Source of the DNA: Clostridia bacterium
Lineage (GTDB): Bacteria > Bacillota > Clostridia > Christensenellales > UBA3700
DNA length: 6,584 nt
Assembly (NCBI GenBank): GCA_900772745.1
Contig: CAAGRV010000190.1
Location: 1 to 6,584, forward strand
Reading direction: 5' to 3'
A program made the position numbers and the translations under genes. The notes under the pieces are model-generated. The model had not been told where the DNA came from and did no database searches. It saw only the letters and a list, made by a program, of their open reading frames with translations. Below, piece after piece: positions 1 through 4,601 of the stretch; the first letter of the stretch is position 1; each line of letters starts with the position of its first letter.

Positions 1-432
1 AATTTTGCAAAAATAAATATCATTTGAGCACTTCTTTCTTTCGAGTATTTTGGCTTAGTTTTGTTGCGGGAGGCGTTTTGCGCCGTCCTTTTTTGTTGCT
101 AAAAGCCCACTTCTCAACCATTTTGCAGTCATTTCCGGTACTTACAAAAACCATTGAAAATGGAATTTTTCATAGCAACTACATTTTGAGCCAATCACGC
201 TTTTTGCGGCGTGGTAAAAGATTGGATTGACAAAGAGATTGAAAAACTTTTGCATTTTTTAAGGAAAAATTTTTAAGTCGCAAAACTTTGCGAGTTTGTC
301 ATTTAGAATAATTGTAAAAGTTGTTATTGTACTAAAATAAATTAAGTTATGACAGCTTTAATCAATTACACAATTCAAGGAGAGATATAATTATTTGAAA
401 TTAAGTATTGTGGTTATTATTAAATCAGTATC
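1..432. other. AT-rich stretch without a convincing gene
   Basis: I find no supportable gene here. A + frame is open from the left edge to 230, but its only early start is TTG at 24, with no ribosome binding site, and the predicted protein (rich in F, L, R and S) resembles no family I know. A small GGCG/CGCC hairpin lies near 72-84. An AAGGAGAG motif at 377-384 precedes a TTG at 395, which would give only a 14-codon peptide. The stretch could be the eroded flank of the module to its right, a dispersed repeat, or the end of something outside the window. Confidence 0.5.
278..293. repeat. Short perfect inverted repeat (hairpin)
   Basis: TCGCAAA at 278-284 and TTTGCGA at 287-293 are perfectly complementary with a two-base centre; as RNA this would be about six pairs with a four-base loop. 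An A/T-rich tract lies on the left and GTTTGTCATTT on the right. It could be a weak terminator for transcription entering from the left, or a protein-binding palindrome. There is no clean U-run, so the terminator reading is tentative. Confidence 0.35.
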
Positions 433-461
433 TTGAAACATATATGAATTTGTGTTATAAT
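433..461 (+). promoter_or_regulatory. Sigma-A promoter of the response-regulator pseudogene
   Basis: A -35 box TTGAAA (433-438) and a perfect -10 box TATAAT (456-461) are 17 bases apart, with a TGT extended -10 element directly before the -10. Transcription would start near 468, leaving only about ten bases before the ATG at 478, so the AAAGGATG ribosome-binding region would be at the very 5' end of the message. The promoter looks intact although the gene behind it is broken. Confidence 0.7.
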
Positions 462-477
462 GACTTAAAGGATGTTT

Positions 478-1175
478 ATGAGAATAGCAATAGTTGAAGA
501 TGAGATTGTATATATGAATCAATTGAAAAGTTTCCTATTAAATCACAAAATGGGAAACTAGTTTGAAATTGAAGAATATAAAAGAGGAACAGACTTTTTA
601 CTTAGTCAAAACAAGTATGATATCGCATTTTTGGATATAGAACTTGGAGATCTTTTAGGTGTTGATTTGGCAGTTGAATTGAGGAAAAAAGATGAGAATG
701 TTATTATAATATTTACAACATCACACACCAATTATATATCAGACGCATTTAAGTCAATGCCTTTCCAGTATTTATTAAAGCCAATAAAGATAGAACTTTT
801 GCACAAAGAGTTAGATAGAGCGATACAGAACAATATTTTAGCTACTAAGAAAATGGGAATAAATTGGAATAATAAAAAATATTTGGTGCTAGTTAAAGAT
901 ATTATATATATAGAATACTATTCAAGAAGATTATTGATAGTAACAGAAAAAGAAAATTATAATGCAAATGGTAAAATAAATGATTTAGAAAAAGAAATAA
1001 AAATATTTGGATTTGCATGTTCTCATAATGGATTTTTAATTAACATTAATCACTTAATAACATTAATGGATATGAAGCCATAATGAAAGATGAAACAAAA
1101 TTGCCAATAAGTAAAAAGTATTTGAAAGAATTAAAGAAAATATATGCTGAGATTATTTCGGGGGTAGTAATATGA
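478..1175 (+). pseudogene. Broken LytTR-family response regulator (AgrA/LytR type)
   Basis: The frame from ATG 478 encodes a receiver domain followed by a LytTR DNA-binding domain, the architecture of regulators that pair with AgrC/LytS-type kinases. Receiver residues are visible: E7-D8 acidic pair, phosphoacceptor D53 in FLDIEL, T80-T81, and K101 in LLKP. The LytTR part begins near KKYLVLVKDIIYIE. Two lesions break it. Codon 28 is TAG (559-561). Near 1063-1066 one base appears to be missing, so the frame stops at 1081; moving to the next frame restores NGYEAIMKDETKLPISKKYL, a typical LytTR end, finishing at TGA 1173-1175. An internal ATG at 631 could make a 150-residue fragment but would lose half the receiver, including D53. 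The ATGA at 1172-1175 overlaps the next frame, as in two-component operons. The family is secure; inactivity is inferred from the two lesions. Confidence 0.85.
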
Positions 1176-1333
1176 CAGTGTTAAAACTAATAATTAATAC
1201 ACTATCATCAATTATGCAAATTATTGTTTTTGATAGAGTTTTTAGCGCATATGGAGACAAACAAAAAAATAGCAATACAATAAAAAACATAACATCAGTT
1301 ATAGGAGGTGAAATTAAATGTTTAAAAAAATAA
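1172..1333 (+). pseudogene. Possible N-terminal stub of an AgrC-like sensor kinase
   Basis: ATG 1172 overlaps the regulator's stop by four bases, the usual arrangement for a translationally coupled partner kinase. The frame begins MTVLKLIINTLSSIMQIIVF, a hydrophobic segment like the first membrane helix of GHKL-type (AgrC-like) kinases, then turns polar (YGDKQKNSN) and stops after 53 codons, overlapping the start of the lipoprotein gene. No histidine box or ATPase domain follows anywhere in the window, so nearly all of the kinase would have been deleted. The identity rests on position and hydrophobicity rather than a diagnostic motif; it could instead be a small membrane peptide. Confidence 0.5.
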
Positions 1334-1812
1334 TTGTATTAGGGATGGTATTAATTATGTGCTTAGCAATTTTTACGGGGTGCAATCAGGAGGAAAAAAA
1401 AGTGGGAGCGTTTTATACATTGAAAGAGGCGTACGATGAGGGGTGGCTGCTGATTGATGATTTGCGGAGCATTGCTTATTATCAAAGTGGGGGGCAGGAT
1501 GAACCTAATTTTGTGCCTATTCCGAAAAACCCTGAAAATTTAAGTGGCGAATCCGAGATTGCAATTAAAAAAACTTACTTGGCAAACCTGCTTGCTCAAA
1601 CCAATTCAAGTGGAAAAAAGCTGTATCCACGAGCAAAAATGGATGATGTAAATATTTTAGGTTATTATGGTACCTATAATGACTTAATTGCGGTTAAGAT
1701 TTCCGATAAATACTCGGGGTTTGCTGATGTGGTAGTGGAACTTACCATTGCTGGAGTGACCTTTACATATAGTGGGGCGTGCGTAGCAATTTGGAAATCA
1801 AATCAAACATAA
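1318..1812 (+). CDS. Small lipoprotein of unknown function
   Basis: This is a 164-residue predicted lipoprotein. It opens with a basic MFKK, a hydrophobic helix (residues 5-19) and a lipobox FTGC, so C22 should be lipidated and the mature protein held on the outer face of the cytoplasmic membrane. The rest is a soluble domain including GAFYTLKEAYDEGWL and DDLRSIAYY near its start and VNILGYYGTYN, VAVKISD-like and AGVTFTY segments later. As I recall the family, similar short lipoproteins with 'YxLxEAYdxGWL...DLxxIAYY' and 'LGYYGTYN' motifs recur in Clostridia, without an assigned function. AGGAGGTG at 1303-1310, seven bases from the ATG, fixes the start. The frame is intact and is flanked by broken genes on both sides. 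I saw no promoter of its own; it may depend on the promoter at 433-461. Confidence 0.8.
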   Translation: MFKKIIVLGMVLIMCLAIFTGCNQEEKKVGAFYTLKEAYDEGWLLIDDLRSIAYYQSGGQDEPNFVPIPKNPENLSGESEIAIKKTYLANLLAQTNSSGKKLYPRAKMDDVNILGYYGTYNDLIAVKISDKYSGFADVVVELTIAGVTFTYSGACVAIWKSNQT

Positions 1813-1840
1813 AATACCAAATTTTTGGAGGATAAAAATT

Positions 1841-2428
1841 ATACCAATATTAAAATGTAAAATTAGAAAGATGACTATGGTTGCGATATGTGTCGTTTTA
1901 GCAATCACATTATTGCTGATGTTTTCGATCAATAATAGCTTTATTGCTTTTGCTCAATAAACAATCGATTGACGATAATGGCGATATGATATGGACTACT
2001 GTATAGCTTATCGACGTGGATGTGTACAACGAGTACACTACGGCATAGAGTCCTGTTACATATGGCTATTTGTGTTATTATGTCAATGGAATGCTATCAA
2101 TGCTAGGAGCAACAACAGGGTTTATTAATATATTTGACGTTGACGCTACGACAATGACAATAGACCAAGTGACGACGCAAGCAGATATAGAAGAATATGG
2201 CATATTTACTTATGAAGAATTCGCTGAGTTAATCCCAGTGCCAGAGTTAGTATTTGACGCTTTCAATGGTAAATATCTCAAAGTATCTATTGGCAAAGGC
2301 TTAATTACAATAGAGGAAATTGGTGAATTATTTGAAAGATATGCAAGTTTCTTTGACGTTGAAACTGAAGAAGAAATTGAAGAAACTATCATAGAAAGTG
2401 GAAACAACAGCCCCATCGTACAAAAGGA
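1841..2428 (+). pseudogene. Decayed secreted protein gene with remnant signal peptide
   Basis: A good ribosome binding site (GGAGGA, 1827-1832) is followed eight bases later by ATA rather than ATG. From there the frame encodes a signal peptide: a basic start (KCKIRK), a hydrophobic core (AICVVLAITLLLMF) and an AFAQ cleavage-like end. TAA follows at 1958-1960. One frame over, the text continues sensibly as QSIDDNGDMIWTTV, stops at TAG 2004, resumes, stops at TAG 2046, then runs open through an acidic, hydrophobic-patterned domain to the tRNA terminator region. The intact stretch (a frame from TTG 2070) could in principle be translated but lacks export signals and a ribosome binding site. Lost start, frameshift and three stops argue for a dead gene. 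The original C-terminus is unclear; residues beyond about 2428 would be antisense to the terminator and tRNA. I do not recognise the family. Confidence 0.65.
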
Positions 2429-2463
2429 AAACTCGCTTGAACCTCAAGGGTTCAAAAGAGTTT
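2421..2463 (-). terminator. Intrinsic terminator of the tRNA-Ser unit
   Basis: AAACTC (2429-2434) pairs with GAGTTT (2458-2463), then after a 2x2 internal loop TTGAACC (2437-2443) pairs with GGTTCAA (2449-2455) around a five-base loop. On the minus strand the stem begins five bases past the tRNA CCA end and is followed by a T-rich stretch (TTTTCCTTTTG), so it should stop tRNA transcription. The + strand has no matching T-run after the stem. Confidence 0.6.
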
Positions 2464-2467
2464 CACT

Positions 2468-2555
2468 TGGCGGAGGAATAGGGATTCGAACCCCAGGATG
2501 CTCTCACATCAACGGTTTTCAAGACCGCCGCTTTCGACCGCTCAGCCATTCCTCC
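2468..2555 (-). tRNA. tRNA-Ser (anticodon UGA)
   Basis: The minus strand folds as a class II tRNA with a long variable arm. The acceptor stem is GGAGGAA with TTCCTCC. The D-arm contains GCTGAGCGGTC. The anticodon stem GCGGT/ACCGT encloses the loop CTTGAAA, with anticodon TGA at 2519-2521. The variable arm is GATGTGAGAGCATC-like, and the T-arm contains GGTTCGAAT. The discriminator is G at 2471, and CCA is encoded (2468-2470). The long variable arm and the G discriminator agree with serine identity; it reads UCA and probably other UCN codons. It is flanked by its own promoter and terminator, so it is a single-gene unit. Its 3' end points toward the decayed secreted-protein gene. Confidence 0.97.
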
Positions 2556-2579
2556 ATAGCAATATTAACATTTGCTATG
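2555..2579. repeat. Eight-base inverted repeat at the tRNA 5' end
   Basis: CATAGCAA (2555-2562) and TTGCTATG (2572-2579) are perfect inverted repeats nine bases apart, lying between the tRNA promoter and the mature tRNA 5' end. The predicted transcription start (about 2575) falls inside the outer arm, so the full stem would not form in the RNA. It could be a DNA palindrome or chance. Confidence 0.4.
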
Positions 2580-2581
2580 TG

Positions 2582-2610
2582 ATTATAACAAAAATTGAGT
2601 GTCAAGTCAA
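2582..2610 (-). promoter_or_regulatory. Promoter of tRNA-Ser
   Basis: Read on the minus strand, TTGACT (2605-2610) and a perfect TATAAT (2582-2587) are separated by 17 bases, with a TGT extended -10 element. Transcription would start near 2575, about 20 bases before the mature tRNA. This is a strong, near-consensus sigma-A promoter, as expected for a stable RNA. Confidence 0.8.
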
Positions 2611-2620
2611 TGATTTTTAC

Positions 2621-2658
2621 AAAAAAAAGAATGTTGTCGTCCAACATTCTTGTTTTTT
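2621..2658 (-). terminator. Strong intrinsic terminator, possibly bidirectional
   Basis: AAGAATGTTG (2627-2636) and CAACATTCTT (2642-2651) form a perfect ten-pair stem with a five-base loop. Eight A residues lie on the left (a U-run on the minus strand) and GTTTTTT on the right. It can stop transcription either way, but only the minus strand has a gene leading into it: the zinc-ribbon gene ending at 2893. It also insulates the tRNA promoter just to the left. Confidence 0.85.
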
Positions 2659-2892
2659 GTGTATTGCGTCGTTTTGATTTGGGTTGCGCTCGCCTCGTTG
2701 CAATATGACTCGTGCATAGCTTGCCCATGTTCGCTGGTGGGCAAACGCCGTGAGAGTGTAGAGTAGACTACACCCCGCCGTAGTCGGTTTGCAAGTGGTG
2801 GAGCATAGCGCTCTTATAAGCCAATCGTCGGTGCAACGGAGTTTTGATTGCTCAAAAGTCGATACATATCGCCCAAATGGCAAACAGGTAGA
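2659..2892 (-). other. Long 3' UTR or structured intergenic stretch with nested inverted repeats
   Basis: No convincing gene lies here. The minus frame 2617-2883 runs straight into the terminator and has no ribosome binding site. The stretch holds several inverted repeats: TTGCCCA (2721-2727)/TGGGCAA (2738-2744); GTGTAG (2756-2761)/CTACAC (2768-2773); and an outer GCAAAC (2741-2746)/GTTTGC (2787-2792) enclosing the second. The first and third share bases and compete. It probably forms the 3' untranslated part of the zinc-ribbon transcript, but could be a small RNA or a dispersed repeat. I saw no good internal promoter. Confidence 0.45.
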
Positions 2893-3453
2893 CTAAATAT
2901 CGTCGTCCTCGTCGGTGGTATCTTCTTCGTCGTCTTCGTCGAAAGAAACGTCGTCAGGATCAACTTCTTCGAAGTCGTCAACAGGGCGGGAAGTAGTTTC
3001 CTCTTCCTCTTCCTCATCTTCTTCGTCGAGATCCAACTCGTCAAGACCTAGCTCGTCATCGCCTGCAAAATCAGAGAAGTTCTCTTCGTCATAGTGCAAA
3101 GAGTCGTTGTCAGACCATGCATCTTCCTCTTCCTCTTCGCTTTCTACGTCGCTGAAAGAAACGGAAATGCCATCGTCAAGATTTTCTTCTCCAGGGTCTT
3201 TGGCGTGGCTGTGGTGGTCGTCATCTTCTATCAAACGCTTTGCTTGTTTCTTAGACTTGCATTCGGCGCACAATTTTTCGCCTGGTTCGAGGTAGTTGAC
3301 ACCGCAATATGGACAAATATTGTCGTCATCATCATCTTCTAGTAAAGTAATTCCGCCAGCAAGCTTGAGTTCTGCTTTGCACACATCGCACAACTCTTGA
3401 TCTTCGAGCATCCAGTTCAGGTCACATCTAGGGCATTTTACATATTTTGGCAT
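2893..3453 (-). CDS. Double zinc-ribbon protein with long acidic tail
   Basis: This encodes 186 residues starting MPKYVKCPRC. Two cysteine sets have the same spacing, CxxC-11-CxxC: C7/C10/C22/C25 and C47/C50/C62/C65, separated by an acidic linker (EDDDDDN). Each should bind one zinc ion. After a short basic stretch (KSKKQAKR, residues 66-73) and an HHSH cluster (80-83), the remainder to 186 is overwhelmingly Asp/Glu with some Ser and no predicted fold. There is no signal peptide or membrane segment, so it should be cytoplasmic. The start is set by AAAGGAGA seven bases before the ATG at 3453; an upstream in-frame ATG at 3558 would precede the promoter's -10. The function is unknown. An acidic tail behind zinc ribbons suggests contact with basic partners such as ribosomal or nucleic-acid-binding proteins, but that is inference. 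It ends in TAG, with an open frame of about 90 codons after it. Confidence 0.85.
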   Translation of the reverse strand: MPKYVKCPRCDLNWMLEDQELCDVCKAELKLAGGITLLEDDDDDNICPYCGVNYLEPGEKLCAECKSKKQAKRLIEDDDHHSHAKDPGEENLDDGISVSFSDVESEEEEEDAWSDNDSLHYDEENFSDFAGDDELGLDELDLDEEDEEEEEETTSRPVDDFEEVDPDDVSFDEDDEEDTTDEDDDI

Positions 3454-3504
3454 AGGTAAATCTCCTTTTGTAGGGTAAATAAAATATATCCCTATTTGCA
3501 TAGT

Positions 3505-3533
3505 ATTATATGCATATTTTTGCAGTTTGTAAA
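3505..3533 (-). promoter_or_regulatory. Promoter of the zinc-ribbon gene
   Basis: On the minus strand TTTACA (3528-3533) and TATAAT (3505-3510) are 17 bases apart. Transcription should start near 3498, giving a leader of about 45 bases. An inverted repeat, TGCATA (3497-3502) with TATGCA (3509-3514), straddles the -10 box and start site and could be an operator. The gene is thus expressed separately from spo0A, although no clear terminator is visible between the spo0A stop (3630) and this promoter, so read-through is possible. Confidence 0.7.
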
Positions 3534-3629
3534 TAGTTTTTAAGAAATTTTTTCGCATATTTGCAAAAAAAATTCATTTTGTGCAAAAATCGTGCCAATT
3601 TTGGGTAAAATATGCCAACGCTGGTCTTA

Positions 3630-4409
3630 TTAGACCACTCCTTCCATAATCATCTTGTCTGCCAGCAAGGCGATAAACTCGCCGTTGGTAGGTTTGTCGT
3701 GACAAGAATAAATCTTCACGCCAAAAAGGCTGTTAATATTCTCTATTTTTCCTCTATTCCAAGCCACTTCAATAGCGTGACGAATAGCTCTCTCGACCTT
3801 GGAGGGTGAGGTGTCAAAGCGGTCAGCAATGGCAGGATAGAGCTTTTTGGTGATAGAATTGATGATGTCGGGCGTATCAATAGCCAGTTTGATTGCCTCT
3901 CTCAAAAACTGATAGCCTTTGATATGCGCCGGTATGCCCACCGAAATAAAGATATTGGCGAGCTTTTCGTCCAAAGTGTGTTGGGACTTTTTGATAAGCA
4001 TATCAATGCGAGAATCGTCTACTTTACGATCGGTAGGCGGTGTGATATTGCAAAAATCTTTGATGCGTTCACACAGCGTGACGCAGTTGAATGGTTTGAG
4101 CATATAGTAGCTAGCGCCTGCACTGATTGCTTTGCTAACGAAAGCGTCGCCATTGAGCGAGCTGGTCACAATAAATATTGGAGCGTGCTCCTTGTCTACG
4201 TTTGCCATCACGCCAAAGCCGTCTAGCCTTGGCAACACGAGGTCAAGAATTACAATATCCGGCAAAATATTGCCAATTTTGTCAAGGGCATTGATGCCGT
4301 CGCACTCACAACCCACAACTTCCAAGCCGTCTTGCTGTGAAATGCAATTTTTCAACATTTTCAACTGGTTCATATCGTTGTCAACCAACAATATTCTTGT
4401 TTTTTTCAT
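3630..4409 (-). CDS. spo0A: Stage 0 sporulation protein A (master sporulation regulator)
   Basis: Spo0A is the phosphorylated transcription factor that commits Firmicutes to sporulation. This 259-residue protein is near the usual length (B. subtilis, about 267). The receiver (1-120) has D10, phosphoacceptor D56 in ILDLVLPRLDG, T82-S83 and K105 in LKPF. The C-terminal effector domain (about 145-259) is closely conserved: GIPAHIKGYQFLREAI, SITKKLYPAIA, the recognition-helix segment SKVERAIRHAIEVAWNRG, and the closing KPTNGEFIALLADK. The recognition helix matches the known family almost exactly, so it should bind the standard 0A box. One departure is the second position of the acidic pair, Asn (VDND) rather than the usual Asp (ADDN). 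AGGAGA before ATG 4409 fixes the start. The gene is not preceded by spoIVB, its common neighbour; an XRE regulator diverges from it instead. Confidence 0.97.
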   Translation of the reverse strand: MKKTRILLVDNDMNQLKMLKNCISQQDGLEVVGCECDGINALDKIGNILPDIVILDLVLPRLDGFGVMANVDKEHAPIFIVTSSLNGDAFVSKAISAGASYYMLKPFNCVTLCERIKDFCNITPPTDRKVDDSRIDMLIKKSQHTLDEKLANIFISVGIPAHIKGYQFLREAIKLAIDTPDIINSITKKLYPAIADRFDTSPSKVERAIRHAIEVAWNRGKIENINSLFGVKIYSCHDKPTNGEFIALLADKMIMEGVV

Positions 4410-4449
4410 TATTATCTCCTAGTCTTTATTGATATCCGCGAACAATTAC

Positions 4450-4478
4450 ATTTTACGCCCATAATTCTTGTCGGACAA
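4450..4478 (-). promoter_or_regulatory. Probable spo0A promoter overlapped by a 0A box
   Basis: On the minus strand TAAAAT (4450-4455) lies 17 bases from TTGTCC (4473-4478). The -35 hexamer is poor for sigma-A but is part of TTGTCCGACAA, a Spo0A-box-like palindrome. A box overlapping a weak -35 is the known layout of Spo0A-activated promoters, so autoactivation is plausible. The start would be near 4443, leaving a leader of about 34 bases. I did not find a clear sigma-H promoter. Confidence 0.45.
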
Positions 4479-4524
4479 ACATTAAACTTGTCGGAAAGCG
4501 AATAAAGGGTCATCTTTTGTCGAA
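4468..4524 (+). promoter_or_regulatory. Cluster of three Spo0A-box-like sites
   Basis: Three motifs stand in the same orientation: TTGTCGGA at 4468-4475, TTGTCGGA at 4488-4495 and TTGTCGAA at 4517-4524. The last is a perfect match to the established 0A box (TTGTCGAA) and the others differ at one position. The first two start exactly 20 bases apart, about two helical turns. The first also reads as the palindrome TTGTCGGACAA. They sit in the spo0A/XRE divergent intergenic region, so Spo0A could control both genes. The direction of the effect cannot be read from sequence. Confidence 0.7.
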
Positions 4525-4560
4525 ATAATCACAAAAACGATTATTATTGGAGAAATAATT

Positions 4561-4596
4561 ATGTTTACAATAATACCAATTTGTGCTATACTTTAA
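4561..4596 (+). CDS. Possible 11-residue leader ORF before the XRE gene
   Basis: ATG 4561 is preceded by TTGGAGAAATAATT, and GGAGAAATAATTATG is identical over 15 bases to the ribosome binding site and start of the dehydrogenase gene at 4998. The ORF reads MFTIIPICAIL and stops at TAA 4594-4596, five bases before ATG 4602 of the XRE gene. It overlaps the XRE promoter at 4564-4592, so it could only be translated from a transcript starting further upstream, perhaps near the 0A box at 4517. It could be a leader peptide that couples translation, or a chance ORF. Confidence 0.3.
   Translation: MFTIIPICAIL
4564..4592 (+). promoter_or_regulatory. Promoter of the XRE regulator
   Basis: TTTACA (4564-4569) and TATACT (4587-4592) are 17 bases apart with a TGC extended -10 element. 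The expected transcription start is near 4599, while the first plausible ATG is at 4602 and the next at 4608, so the message would be leaderless or nearly so. Confidence 0.7.
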
Positions 4597-4601
4597 GAGT
4601 T

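Noticed and set aside
24..230. Possible 68-residue protein from TTG 24
   Set aside because: There is no ribosome binding site, no known domain and the composition is unlike a typical protein; it is described as an unassigned stretch instead.
631..1083. Complete 150-residue gene starting at ATG 631
   Set aside because: It starts inside the receiver domain after the phosphorylation site and ends at a frameshift; it is the middle of a longer broken gene that begins at 478.
2070..2582. Complete 170-residue gene reading through 2582
   Set aside because: Its C-terminal part is antisense to the tRNA-Ser terminator and the tRNA itself, and its front lacks a ribosome binding site; only the part to about 2428 is likely remnant coding sequence.
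2659..2892. CRISPR-like or tandem repeat array suggested by repeated short motifs
   Set aside because: The motifs are inverted, not direct, and do not recur at regular spacing; no array is present in the window.
2848..3342. Several + strand frames opposite the zinc-ribbon gene
   Set aside because: They are shadows created by the repetitive Asp/Glu codons of the minus-strand gene and have no ribosome binding sites.
2893..3453. Acidic protein as the RNA polymerase delta subunit (RpoE)
   Set aside because: It shares the acidic tail only; the N-terminus has zinc ribbons rather than the HARE-HTH domain of delta.
3454..3558. Longer start for the zinc-ribbon protein at ATG 3558
   Set aside because: The extension lies across and upstream of the promoter (3505-3533), and AAAGGAGA sits exactly before the ATG at 3453.
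4581..4601. TTG 4581 as start of the XRE gene
   Set aside because: It falls within the promoter, upstream of the predicted transcription start, and adds residues not needed for the HTH fold.
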